Shown here: positions 1 through 7,688 of the stretch, in pieces
Layout of the letters: the number at the start of each line of letters is the position of its first letter
Position numbering within the stretch: position 1 is the first letter of the stretch
Origin: Microvirga aerilata
GTDB lineage: Bacteria; Pseudomonadota; Alphaproteobacteria; Rhizobiales; Beijerinckiaceae
Assembly (NCBI RefSeq): GCF_016743775.1
Contig: NZ_JAEQMY010000035.1
Location: 1-53,696, forward strand
DNA: 53,696 nt
Reading direction: 5' to 3'
Notes under the pieces: generated by a model
What the model was told of the DNA's origin: nothing
The model's input: the letters and a program-made list of their open reading frames with translations, nothing else
The model's database searches: none
Translations under genes and position numbers: made by a program

Positions 1-63
1 CGCCTCGATGATCTGCTGCCGTGGGCCTACGCCACTGCGCCAGACCTCAAGGCCGTGGCCTGA
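1..63 (+). CDS. IS66-family transposase (TnpC), C-terminal end only
   Basis: The first 20 codons of the window read RLDDLLPWAY and then run to a TGA at 61-63. The R-(I/L)-D-(D/E)-LLPW pattern is the typical carboxyl end of the large IS66 transposase, the DDE enzyme that moves the element. The rest of the gene lies outside the window. The IS66-like terminal sequence that follows at 70-76 supports the call. The fragment is too short to say whether the element is intact. Confidence 0.72.
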   Translation, partial: RLDDLLPWAYATAPDLKAVA

Positions 64-69
64 GAACAG

Positions 70-76
70 CGCTTAC
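70..76. repeat. Right tip of the IS66 element (terminal inverted repeat end)
   Basis: The sequence CGCTTAC at 70-76 matches the outer end of IS66-family inverted repeats, which start GTAAGCG when read inward. It lies 6 bases after the transposase stop, where a right end is expected. IS66 elements duplicate 8 bases of target, so 77-84 (GTCTCATC) should be one copy of the duplication; the other copy is outside the window. Confidence 0.6.
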
Positions 77-77
77 G

Positions 78-2090
78 TCTCATCGAGAACAGGGCCTTGA
101 ACGCCTCTGCAAGCACTACCGCGCAGGCCGTCAACTTCGAAGGACAAACCGATTTATCACGGTCTTGATTGGCCTCCTGCACGATCAAGCACCCAGCGTG
201 CGTCGTTGGTCCCTAAATGCCCTTGCACTGATCGGTACTAAAGCTCAGTTATCTGCAATTCGGGACGCTGTTGTAGCAAACCGCGATGATGCAGATATTT
301 TTGCTGCTGGAGTGTCGGCTCTCGCAGCCGTCCTCGACGCTGACGAAGCTCGTACCTTTTTCCACATCCATGATATGCCGCTAGAAGGTGGTATACTTTT
401 CGCCGCCGCCCAACAAAACGACAACTTCAAGCAAGAGCTACGACAGAGCAGGGTAGATATTGATTACGCGAGTGCGGCAGACTTGCGACTGGTCGGATTA
501 TTGATCGGACTCGGGAAGGCCCCCGAAAATCTCTTCTCTCTTAACCACAAAAATGCAGCGGTAATCGGTGCTCTAAACGGACACGACGATAGGCTGGTTG
601 CGCAGTACTCAGTATGGGCGACATATGAAAACCCAAAACTTGGGTTACGTCATCTACGCATCCCTTTGAAGGACATTGAAGCCCAGCGCCCGAATGTCAG
701 GAAATACATTTATCGCTTGATTACATCTCAGGAAGCGGATGCCAAAAGATATTATGAGCAACTGGTGCAAGGCTCACGAGACTCCCAAACCGAAGTTCGG
801 GAGGGTCTCGCTGTAGGAATCAAAGATCTCCGCTTCGACGGGCTCGATCAACTTGTTCTCGACTGGTTTGTTACCGAGGAGAACGACGGTGTACGGCAAG
901 CTCTCTTGGAGCATATGGCGGCTAACGCAGATGTTCTTCCAACATATCGACAAACCGTCATTCAGAGTTTTGAGTCCGCCAGACCAAATTCACTTCTCAG
1001 AGCTAGGTTAGAGGCAGCATCGCATAAGACCGACCTGTACCGCGAGTTGAAACTCATCTCCTTGAATCAGGAACAGGAGAGTTTATTCGGTGACATAGAA
1101 GAAGAGAGCAGACCATTGTTGCAGAACCCAAGCACTAGCAAGGCGCGAGGCAGCGCAAAGAAACAAGCTAACAACCCAGACGTTGAGGCGGAACGTGCGC
1201 GTGTTCTCGTGGTAGTAGCCCTGCCGAAAGAGCTCGCTGCCTTCAATGCAATGTTCGACACCGAGCCAGTCCAAATCGGAAGAGCCGGTGATCCTAACAT
1301 CTATTCGGTTGGCAGCTTTCCAGATTCCAAGAAATCATCTGGCGGAAGATCGGTTCTCGTTACTTCTTCTGGCATGGGAAATGATAACTCATCATCTGTT
1401 GCCGCAAATGCTCTTAGAACCTTTTCTCAGATTGAGCATATTGTGATGGTCGGCATTGCAGGAGGGTGCCCGAATGAACAAAAGCCTGAGGAGCATGTCA
1501 GACTAGGAGATGTAGTCACCTCTACAAAAGGGATTATCGGTTACGATAATGTGAAAGCTACAACAGAGGGTAGTGAGATCCGGGGCAGTATCCAAGCACC
1601 ATCAGCTCGCCTACTTGCCGCACAACGAGGATTGGAAGCGGGTATTCTAGCTCGAAAGAAACCTTGGATCGACTATATCCGGTTTGGGCAGGGTAAGCTT
1701 TCAGATAATTTTGCGCGTCCCTCTCCAGATAAGGATGTTCTTCACAATGCTGATGGGACTGCCATAAACCATCCGAACCAGTCGGGCCGTGTTGTTGATG
1801 AGCCATTGATCCATGGTGGTGTGATCGGCGCTGCTGACACTTTGCAGAAGGATCCGAAGATGCGAGATCACCTTCGGGATGCACTTGGCGTGAGAGCTAT
1901 CGAGATGGAAGCAAGTGGTTTGCAAACCGCTGCTTGGGCTCAATCAAAAGACATATTTGTTATTAGGGGCATATGTGACTACTGTGATGCTTTCAAAAAT
2001 AACGATTGGCAGGAGTACGCTGCTTTAGTTGCAGCAGCTTATGCGCGTGCTCTTATCGAGCACATGCCTTCCGAATGGTTTCCGGATTGA
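78..2090 (+). CDS. HEAT-repeat protein with C-terminal nucleoside phosphorylase/nucleosidase domain, 5'-truncated by IS66
   Basis: The first ~370 residues are helical with HEAT-like repeats (for example APSVRRWSLNALALIG near the start). From about nt 1200 to the end lies a PNP_UDP/MTAN-type domain that opens with VLVVVALPKELAAF, continues with MVGIAGG, and has the ribose-binding IEMEASG and the base-binding GICDYCD segments. Domains of this class cleave the N-glycosidic bond of nucleosides and occur as effectors in bacterial and fungal immune proteins. The open frame continues upstream into the IS66 end (to an ATG at 21 that lies inside the transposase gene), so the natural amino terminus was lost when the element inserted next to position 77. 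The first ATG inside host sequence is near 375. The protein is probably inactive or made as a shortened form. The nucleosidase call is firm; a defence role is inference. Confidence 0.75.
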   Translation, partial: SHREQGLERLCKHYRAGRQLRRTNRFITVLIGLLHDQAPSVRRWSLNALALIGTKAQLSAIRDAVVANRDDADIFAAGVSALAAVLDADEARTFFHIHDMPLEGGILFAAAQQNDNFKQELRQSRVDIDYASAADLRLVGLLIGLGKAPENLFSLNHKNAAVIGALNGHDDRLVAQYSVWATYENPKLGLRHLRIPLKDIEAQRPNVRKYIYRLITSQEADAKRYYEQLVQGSRDSQTEVREGLAVGIKDLRFDGLDQLVLDWFVTEENDGVRQALLEHMAANADVLPTYRQTVIQSFESARPNSLLRARLEAASHKTDLYRELKLISLNQEQESLFGDIEEESRPLLQNPSTSKARGSAKKQANNPDVEAERARVLVVVALPKELAAFNAMFDTEPVQIGRAGDPNIYSVGSFPDSKKSSGGRSVLVTSSGMGNDNSSSVAANALRTFSQIEHIVMVGIAGGCPNEQKPEEHVRLGDVVTSTKGIIGYDNVKATTEGSEIRGSIQAPSARLLAAQRGLEAGILARKKPWIDYIRFGQGKLSDNFARPSPDKDVLHNADGTAINHPNQSGRVVDEPLIHGGVIGAADTLQKDPKMRDHLRDALGVRAIEMEASGLQTAAWAQSKDIFVIRGICDYCDAFKNNDWQEYAALVAAAYARALIEHMPSEWFPD

Positions 2091-2481
2091 TGACTGCACG
2101 TCTTAGATCGTTGCGGCAATAATGAATGTAGACTCTTGAAACCTGTTGGTTTTGGGGTGGCCCTAAACTTCATTCCTGTTCAGAGAAAGACACCGCTATA
2201 ATAGCTTTTCCATATCGAACAGGTGGTAAACACTGCAAGCAGACTGATCTGACCGACCAGTAAGCTTTAACATCAAGGTATACCCTGAGGTGACGTAACC
2301 CGTTGGGTCGGTTAATGCGTAACATGAAGGCCAATGCGGGCTGCTGATGCTGCATTCGATCTAAGCGTTGATCCTGAAGTGACACTGGTTTGGTCCAAGA
2401 AGGCACTGTCTTTGACCCTTCTGGTCAAGTAAGCGTGATAGCGCCCGAGTCCTACTAAGGGATCCGGGCGCTGGCCTTAGC
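2091..2481. other. Intergenic stretch without a recognisable gene
   Basis: No supported coding sequence is seen. Near the right end are two short inverted repeats, at 2412-2428 (6-bp arms) and 2440-2472 (8-bp arms AGCGCCCG/CGGGCGCT). They lie just downstream of the minus-strand gene that ends at 2482 and could help end its transcript. No clear T-run follows either. Confidence 0.4.
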
Positions 2482-3165
2482 TCATGCTGCGTTTGGATAC
2501 ATCAGCGCAATTTGGGAGCGACCGCGCGCCACTGTGCCTTCCGACGGATAGTCACGCCACTTCAACAGCCATTGGTCACCGTGCGGCATGAGCACAATCG
2601 CCTCGTACCACCCTTCATTGACCGGATCATACGCAAGCACGAGCGAGCCGATCCTGATCTCATCCCAGTCAACAGGGCGCTCTATGGGAGCAGGCACATT
2701 CCGAGCGGAATCCTGGGCCGTACGTACTGGCACGGGCTGATCGTCCGGCTGGGTATCAGCAACCATTTCGTGTTGAGGCGTTGCCGGCTCTGAGTCTAGG
2801 ATTGTTGGATCCAATGGCTCGCCGCCAGTTCCCGGCAAGGTGGTTTTCTCGTCATCACGATGGCCACCACTCAGAGATTGAGCCGAGAATGCACGTTCCA
2901 GCTCGTTGTACAGCCCACGATCAATGGTAGGGAGATCAACATTGCCCTGCTTCGGGATATGTCCGCGCGAAAGTTCAACCGCATAAGCTTTCTGAACATC
3001 TTCAGTCAGCAACACGACACGTTGGTTTTTGGCGAGTGATGTTGGCACTAACCGATCGGCATCCCTTTGGGTCAACCGGGCGCCACAAGGTTGATCGCCG
3101 TTCAGACCAAAGATGAGCACAGCTGGTTCAGCTTTACGAGACTTAGAAGTAGCAGTTCGATTCAT
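2482..3165 (-). CDS. Hypothetical protein with C-terminal Tudor/chromo-like domain
   Basis: This 227-residue protein has a basic amino end, a low-complexity acidic/proline middle (about residues 95-165) and a compact C-terminal domain of ~55 residues containing GSLVLAYD, EGWYEAIVL and WLLKWRDYP. The alternating hydrophobic strands and aromatic residues resemble Tudor or chromo-like SH3 barrels, which bind peptides or nucleic acids; this is a pattern judgement only. The start is secured by AGGAG 8 bases upstream of the ATG at 3165. A short overlapping reading frame, a hairpin and a consensus promoter precede it. No function is proposed. The gene stands alone between an IS-damaged gene and an AT-rich repeat region. 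Confidence 0.6.
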   Translation of the reverse strand: MNRTATSKSRKAEPAVLIFGLNGDQPCGARLTQRDADRLVPTSLAKNQRVVLLTEDVQKAYAVELSRGHIPKQGNVDLPTIDRGLYNELERAFSAQSLSGGHRDDEKTTLPGTGGEPLDPTILDSEPATPQHEMVADTQPDDQPVPVRTAQDSARNVPAPIERPVDWDEIRIGSLVLAYDPVNEGWYEAIVLMPHGDQWLLKWRDYPSEGTVARGRSQIALMYPNAA

Positions 3166-3314
3166 GATAGAACTCCTGAAACACCAAGGGCCCCGATGGG
3201 GCCCGTGACTGGTGCGTTGAACTTGTTCGATCCAAATGCAGTTAGTTCGAGTGGAATGGCCGCGCTTAGCTCATGGTTACCTCCTCTAATTGCACAGCCA
3301 TTGTACATGGCCAT
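3162..3314 (-). CDS. Possible 50-residue leader or small protein overlapping the next start (ATGA)
   Basis: A 51-codon frame runs from ATG at 3314 to a TGA that overlaps the start of the 2482-3165 gene in the arrangement ATGA. Its product would begin MAMYNGCAIRGG and end GALGVSGVLS. It begins about 10 bases after the -10 box of a good promoter. The four-base overlap is the usual sign of translational coupling, but the start has only a weak ribosome site, and a very strong Shine-Dalgarno inside the frame points to a different ATG. Equally likely is an untranslated leader that is open by chance. Confidence 0.3.
   Translation of the reverse strand: MAMYNGCAIRGGNHELSAAIPLELTAFGSNKFNAPVTGPIGALGVSGVLS
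3188..3204 (-). promoter_or_regulatory. GC-rich hairpin in the leader of the Tudor-like gene
   Basis: Arms GGGCCCC and GGGGCCC with a 3-base loop form a perfect 7-bp stem. In the minus-strand transcript it ends about 10 bases before the AGGAG of the downstream gene and is followed by CTTGGTGTTT. It could be an intrinsic terminator/attenuator or a structure controlling access to the ribosome site. Confidence 0.4.
3266..3285 (-). promoter_or_regulatory. Consensus Shine-Dalgarno followed by a two-codon ORF (ATG AGC TAA)
   Basis: On the minus strand AGGAGG (3285-3280) is followed after 5 bases by ATG AGC TAA (3274-3266). A near-perfect ribosome site directing a start-Ser-stop minigene is unusual. 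It lies 101 bases upstream of the next gene's ATG. Ribosomes initiating here would stop at once, which could regulate the downstream gene or sequester ribosomes; it may also be chance. Confidence 0.35.
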
Positions 3315-3329
3315 GCTGGATGATTACCT

Positions 3330-3357
3330 ATTATAACATTATGCTAGCGCATTGCAA
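3330..3357 (-). promoter_or_regulatory. Sigma70-type promoter for the Tudor-like gene
   Basis: Read on the minus strand, TTGCAA (3357-3352) is followed after 16 bases by a perfect TATAAT (3335-3330). Transcription would start near 3323 and give a leader of about 160 bases. Such a consensus -10 box is uncommon in this GC-rich window. Confidence 0.5.
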
Positions 3358-3419
3358 CAACAAAATTGCCAAACCAGTCAATAACTGCCAGCTTCGCTGA
3401 CGGAAAAGCTCGGCAAAAC

Positions 3420-3560
3420 TTACAAAACGGTGAGCTTTCTTAGCTTTGCTAAATATCAGCTTAGCATTAACGCCGGATGGTACGGCACTTAAGCGTATAC
3501 AGCCGAGCTGAAGCTCGGCTGTATACGCTTAAGCTAACGGTTGTGTTTAGTATTGCTAAG
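3420..3560. repeat. AT-rich repeat region with a perfect 22-bp inverted repeat
   Basis: Positions 3488-3509 and 3512-3533 are exact reverse complements separated by two bases (GA); the arms contain CTTAAG and GTATAC. Around it are smaller related motifs: TTAGC-TTT-GCTAA at 3440-3452, GCTTAGCATTAACG at 3459-3472, GCTTAAGCTAACGG at 3527-3540 and GCTAAGC near 3555. The cluster stands out from the GC-rich surroundings. It has no T-run and no adjacent stop codon, so it does not look like an ordinary terminator. A binding site, recombination site or replication-related site are all possible. Confidence 0.65.
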
Positions 3561-3892
3561 CTTGGTTTGACTAAACTATGTTTCAGCTGGCTTTTCAAAT
3601 GCAGCGGCATGCTATGTCGCATCGCCCAACCCGAAGCTCCTCTGGGGGAGAACCGAGCACGGATGCCAGCGCCGATGAACAGAGCGTCGAGGTGCTCGTC
3701 CTGGCGAACCCAGTTATCAAAGCTCCCGCCGCTTTGCGCCGCCAGAATCTCTTTGAATGGCCGATGAGGTCAGGGTCCTTAGATCAGGCCTGCCCCTTCT
3801 TGACCAGCATGTGACCGCCTCGAGTTCCGCCAACAGCCAAATTCGAAACCCCAGTCCTGCCGCGCAAGCGCGGCGGCCCGCTTCCGGATCCG
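3561..3892. other. Intergenic stretch, possible decayed coding remnant
   Basis: On the minus strand between about 3765 and 3550 a frame lacking a start codon reads in a coding-like way (for example GGSFDNWVRQDEHLDALFIG) before it enters the repeat region. No family is recognised. A second GC hairpin (GCCGCGC, AA, GCGCGGC) lies at 3859-3874. Nothing else can be supported. Confidence 0.25.
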
Positions 3893-3910
3893 CCCACGCT
3901 CTCGCGTGGG
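3893..3910 (-). terminator. Hairpin just after the PuuB-like oxidase gene
   Basis: CCCACGC, a 4-base loop and GCGTGGG form a perfect 7-bp stem directly after the minus-strand stop at 3912. No T-run follows, so termination is inferred mainly from its place at the operon end. Confidence 0.4.
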
Positions 3911-3911
3911 A

Positions 3912-5210
3912 TCATGCGCTCTGCCGCACACCACCATCCGTCATCCTGTACCAAGTAATGATGGCGGACACGTAGGCCCGGTGAAGAGCGTGGAAGGGAA
4001 GTGGCTTCATCGGCACCACCGGGAAAGGCAGAGTATCCGGCCGACCCGTCGAAATATATTCCGCCATCCGAATTCCCATAGCGGTTTGGAGACCCACGCC
4101 ACGCCCCATGCAGCCGATGTCGACGAGGAGCCCGGGCTGGGGCTCGTGGAGATGGGGCAGGAAGTTTCGGGTGAGCGCTACGCGCCCGCACCAGCGGTGT
4201 TGGAACGGCACCCCAGCGAGGCGCGGGAACATCTTGACCACGACCCGCTCCAGGTGCGCCCAGTCAGCGGCGGAGGTAGGTTCCCGGAAGGGACCACGCC
4301 CGCCCATGATCAAACGTCCTTCGTGATCAAGCCGGAAGTAGAGAAGAAGCTTTCGAGTATCCGAACAGACCTGGCCATGAGGAAGGATGGACCGGCGCAG
4401 GTTGTCGGACAGGGGAGCAGTGGCGACTTGGAAGGAGTTCGGGGCAATGATCGTCTGCCTGAGCCCCGGCACGAGGTCGCCCGTGTAGCCGTTCGTGCAC
4501 AGCACCACCCGCTCGGCCTCAACAGTCCTCCCATTAGCCACAGTCACGTGCCAGCGTCCGCCTTTCCGGACGAGGCGTGTCGCTGGGCTGCGCCCATAGA
4601 TGCGCGCGCCCGCCTGCAACGCGGCGCGAGCGAGGCCGCGGGCATAGGCGAGCGGCTGGATCGCCCCGCCTCGCCGGTCGAGCCAGCTCGCCTCATACTG
4701 GCCTGTGCCGAGATGAGCCTCCGTGGCGGTCCGGTCCAGGAACTCGACCGGCGCGCCTCGTTCCGCCCAGTCCGCGGCACGTCGGCGGACGGTCTCGACG
4801 CTTTCGGGGGTATGCGCACCCTGGATCCACCCTTGGCGCAGATGCGGCACCTCCATCCGGTGTTTGGCGATGAGGTCGAACACCGCATCGGCTGTTCTCC
4901 CGGCGAAATTCGCCAAGCGATCCCCGACCTCCTCGCCGAGCATGGAGCGAAGCTCACGAGGGTCGTATTTCAGCCCTGGAATGACTTGGCCGCCGTTGCG
5001 GCCGGATCCGCCCCAGCCCGGCTCATGCGCCTCCAGTACGGTCACGTCGACACCTTGCTCGGCGAGGTGGAGCGCAGTCGAAAGTCCGGCATAGCCGGCC
5101 CCGATCACGCATATGTCGGCCCGAGCGTCAGCCTCAATCGGCGGTGTCTCGGGTGCCGGCGGCGCTGTTGCGGCCCAAAGAGAGGGGCTTAAGGGAAACG
5201 GCTCGGTCAT
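3912..5210 (-). CDS. FAD-dependent amine/amino acid oxidase, PuuB (gamma-glutamylputrescine oxidase)-like
   Basis: This 432-residue DAO-family flavoprotein begins with SLWAATA, typical of PuuB-like enzymes, followed by the FAD-binding Rossmann motif CVIGAGYAGLSTALHLAE and the WGGSGRNGGQ segment. Near the C-terminus are WCGRVALTRNFLPHL and IGCMGRGVGLQTAMG, which close the FAD site. Enzymes of this group oxidise a secondary or primary amine, releasing an aldehyde or keto acid and H2O2. It is the last gene of an operon with a polar amino acid ABC transporter, 13 bases after the ATPase gene, so its substrate is probably what that transporter imports. The exact substrate cannot be read from sequence. 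AAAGG lies 9 bases before the ATG. A second member of the family is at 33415. Confidence 0.85.
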   Translation of the reverse strand: MTEPFPLSPSLWAATAPPAPETPPIEADARADICVIGAGYAGLSTALHLAEQGVDVTVLEAHEPGWGGSGRNGGQVIPGLKYDPRELRSMLGEEVGDRLANFAGRTADAVFDLIAKHRMEVPHLRQGWIQGAHTPESVETVRRRAADWAERGAPVEFLDRTATEAHLGTGQYEASWLDRRGGAIQPLAYARGLARAALQAGARIYGRSPATRLVRKGGRWHVTVANGRTVEAERVVLCTNGYTGDLVPGLRQTIIAPNSFQVATAPLSDNLRRSILPHGQVCSDTRKLLLYFRLDHEGRLIMGGRGPFREPTSAADWAHLERVVVKMFPRLAGVPFQHRWCGRVALTRNFLPHLHEPQPGLLVDIGCMGRGVGLQTAMGIRMAEYISTGRPDTLPFPVVPMKPLPFHALHRAYVSAIITWYRMTDGGVRQSA

Positions 5211-5223
5211 CGGGAAAGACCTT

Positions 5224-5961
5224 TCAGAGAGGCTTCAGCACGCGCCGCAAGAAATCCTGAGTCCGAGGATTGCGCGGGTCCGTTAATATTTCGGCGGCGG
5301 GGCCCTCCTCGGCGATAACACCGCCATCGAGGAAGAGCACACGGTCGGCGACCTCGCGGGCGAATCCGATTTCATGCGTGACCACCACCATGGTCATGCC
5401 CTCATCGGCGAGCGACCGCATGACGGCCAGCACGTCGCCTACGAGTTCTGGGTCTAGGGCGGAGGTGGGCTCATCGAAGAGAATCGCCTTCGGTCGCATC
5501 GCCAGCGCACGGGCGATCGCGACCCGCTGCTGCTGTCCGCCGGAGAGCTCGTGCGGATGAGCCCCAACCTTGTCCGCGAGCCCTACGCGCTCCAAGAGGA
5601 GCCGCCCATGCGCCTGTGCATCCGCCCTTGGCTCGCGTTTTACAAAGATGGGACCCTCGATAACGTTCTCTAGCGCAGTGCGGTGCGGGAAGAGGTTGAA
5701 GCGTTGGAAGACCATGGAGACCTGGGTACGCACGGCGGTTATGGACTTTGCTGTCCGGTTCACCGGGATGCCCTCAAACCGGATCGAGCCAGAATCGTAG
5801 CCCTCCAGACCGTTAATACACCGTAGGATTGTACTCTTGCCCGATCCTGAAGGGCCGATGATGCACACGACCTCGCCCTTCGACACGTGGGTCGTGATTC
5901 CCCGGATGACGCGGTTCGCCCCGAAGCTCTTGTGAACGTTGTCGAGCTCAATCATCGGCAT
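5224..5961 (-). CDS. Polar amino acid ABC transporter, ATP-binding protein
   Basis: The protein (245 residues) has Walker [10 protein letters not shown], signature LSGGQQQR, Walker [15 protein letters not shown] and the switch histidine in VVVTHE, matching the GlnQ/HisP family of polar amino acid importers. It energises the permease encoded 4 bases upstream. GAGGTGA precedes the ATG at 5961; a second ATG at 5955 is possible. The operon order is binding protein, permease, ATPase, oxidase. Confidence 0.92.
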   Translation of the reverse strand: MPMIELDNVHKSFGANRVIRGITTHVSKGEVVCIIGPSGSGKSTILRCINGLEGYDSGSIRFEGIPVNRTAKSITAVRTQVSMVFQRFNLFPHRTALENVIEGPIFVKREPRADAQAHGRLLLERVGLADKVGAHPHELSGGQQQRVAIARALAMRPKAILFDEPTSALDPELVGDVLAVMRSLADEGMTMVVVTHEIGFAREVADRVLFLDGGVIAEEGPAAEILTDPRNPRTQDFLRRVLKPL

Positions 5962-5965
5962 CGCG

Positions 5966-6619
5966 TCACCTCAGTCCGAAACGCCGCTCGAGGTGGCCGA
6001 CGAGGAGGATCAACGGGATGCTCATGCACAGGTACAGCAGCGCCACAAGGGTGAAGACGGTCGTATTTTGGAAGGTCGAGGAGGCGATGAGCTTGCCTTG
6101 AAGCGCAAGCTCCGCAACCGTAATCGTGGAGGCCTGGGACGAGTCCTTCAGCATCATGATCATGATGTTGCCGTAGGGCGGGAGCACGATCTTGAACGCC
6201 TGAGGCAGGATCACTCGCCGCATTGTGAGTCCCCAGCCCATGCCGATGGTTTGGGCCGCCTCCACCTGTCCACGGTCAATCGCCTCAATACCGGCTCGGA
6301 AGTTCTCCGACTGATAGGCGGAGTAGGCGATCCCGAGCCCGATGATTGCGGCCTGCACCGCTGTGAGTGAGATGCCAAGGTCTGGCAGGACGAAGTAGAT
6401 GTAAAAGAGCTGCACGATGATCGGAATGCCCCGGATCGTGTTCACAAATGTCTTGGAAATGCCCGCGAGGATCGGCACTCCCGACACCCGCATGAGCGCC
6501 CAGAGAAGGCCAAGTGCGGTCGAGAGCACAAGGGACCCGGCCGTCACGATAAGGGTGAGGCGCAGGCCCTGGAGGAGGATGGGCAGGAACTCGATAGAGT
6601 CCTTTAAGAAGCCTTGCAT
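5966..6619 (-). CDS. Polar amino acid ABC transporter, permease
   Basis: This 217-residue HisM/GlnP-type inner membrane protein has several membrane spans, the N-terminal [18 protein letters not shown] segment of the HEQRo family, and the EAA loop [19 protein letters not shown] that contacts the ATPase. Only one permease gene is present, so the transporter probably uses a homodimer, or a partner encoded elsewhere. It lies 65 bases after the binding-protein gene. Confidence 0.9.
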   Translation of the reverse strand: MQGFLKDSIEFLPILLQGLRLTLIVTAGSLVLSTALGLLWALMRVSGVPILAGISKTFVNTIRGIPIIVQLFYIYFVLPDLGISLTAVQAAIIGLGIAYSAYQSENFRAGIEAIDRGQVEAAQTIGMGWGLTMRRVILPQAFKIVLPPYGNIMIMMLKDSSQASTITVAELALQGKLIASSTFQNTTVFTLVALLYLCMSIPLILLVGHLERRFGLR

Positions 6620-6684
6620 GGGGACCTAGCGGCAGGAGCAGGCGTATTTGGAGGGGTGCGGCGGAGGGCGCCCCCCGGCGGGCA

Positions 6685-7437
6685 CTACTCCTGGAGCCCC
6701 CACTTGGTGAGAACCTTGGCCACCGTGCCGTTTTGCTTGAGCTTTGCCAATGACGCGTCGATGTTCCGCAGCAGCTCGCTGTCGCTCTTACGCACCCCGA
6801 TGCCCACGGATCCCACCACCATGGGCTTGTAACCCTTCACGAGCCGCACCTCGGGAAAGCGGCCTTGCTGGAGGTTATAGGCGACGATGGGTAGATCAGC
6901 GAATCCGGCTTTAATGCGGCCGGCGTTCACATCGCGCATGATGTCCGGGATCGTTTCGTAGATCTTCACTTCCGGGAAGAGCCCGCTCTTCTGCAGCGGC
7001 TCCACATAGGCTGTGCCGACCTGGACTCCGACGGTGAGGCCCTTCAGGTCCTGAAGCGACGCATATTCCTTGACGTCACTCTTGGGCACGAACAGCCCGT
7101 CCCCATAGGTGTAGACCGGGGCCGAGAAATCGATCTGCTGCTTGCGAGGCTCGGTGATGTACATCGCTGCCGCGATAATATCGATGCGGTTCGAGGTGAG
7201 TGAGCCGATGAGCGCAGAAAACTGCATCGGCTCCACCTGAACCCCGAAGCCGGCGTCCTTGCCGATTTCGGTGATCAGATCCACCATGACACCCTGGATC
7301 GTGTTCGACTGGGTGTCCAGGAAGGTGAACGGGATACCAGTCGGGGTCGAGCCGACCTTAAGGGTTTGCTGGGCGGCTGCGGGCAGCGCAAGCGAGACGA
7401 GAATCGCGCCGGCGGCGATCAACGAGCGCAACAACAT
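6685..7437 (-). CDS. Polar amino acid ABC transporter, periplasmic binding protein
   Basis: This family 3 solute-binding protein has a clear Sec signal peptide (MLLRSLIAAGAIL...ALPAAAQ). The mature part opens TLKVGSTPTGIPFTFLD and contains the domain-hinge segment GLTVGVQVGTAY. The ATG at 7437 is chosen because AGGGAGG lies about 7 bases upstream and the signal peptide begins there; an in-frame ATG 16 codons earlier would add a non-signal stretch. It is the first gene of the transporter-oxidase operon. The ligand is unknown, but the family binds amino acids, opines or small amines. Confidence 0.9.
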   Translation of the reverse strand: MLLRSLIAAGAILVSLALPAAAQQTLKVGSTPTGIPFTFLDTQSNTIQGVMVDLITEIGKDAGFGVQVEPMQFSALIGSLTSNRIDIIAAAMYITEPRKQQIDFSAPVYTYGDGLFVPKSDVKEYASLQDLKGLTVGVQVGTAYVEPLQKSGLFPEVKIYETIPDIMRDVNAGRIKAGFADLPIVAYNLQQGRFPEVRLVKGYKPMVVGSVGIGVRKSDSELLRNIDASLAKLKQNGTVAKVLTKWGLQE

Positions 7438-7644
7438 TAGGGGCCTCCCTGGTTTTGTTGGTTCGGGCCGCTGCCCAACCTTCACTGGTATGAAGATTTC
7501 TGCATAGCCTTAGCTTGTCCGCAATGTTTTTTTCGCGACGATGAAGACTTGGAGATCTGAAGAGGAGGGATGCGGGATTAGCCTAGTCTAAAAGCGAACA
7601 AACGGCCAGGGAAAGAGGCCGCTGTCACTAGCAGACCGGAGACT

Positions 7645-7674
7645 AGGGCAGCTCACCCTGTGATGAACTGCCCT
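7645..7674 (-). terminator. Possible stem-loop after the esterase gene
   Basis: AGGGCAG and CTGCCCT form a 7-bp stem with a 16-base loop, 15 bases past the minus-strand stop at 7689. There is no T-run, so this is a weak call based on place. Confidence 0.25.
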
Positions 7675-7688
7675 TCACGGCACAGATC

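Noticed and set aside
2170..2406. Minus-strand open frame of 78 codons
   Set aside because: No ribosome site, no recognised domain and no conserved-looking pattern.
3906..5192. Plus-strand open frame of 428 codons
   Set aside because: It is the antisense of the PuuB-like oxidase, which has clear FAD motifs and operon context.
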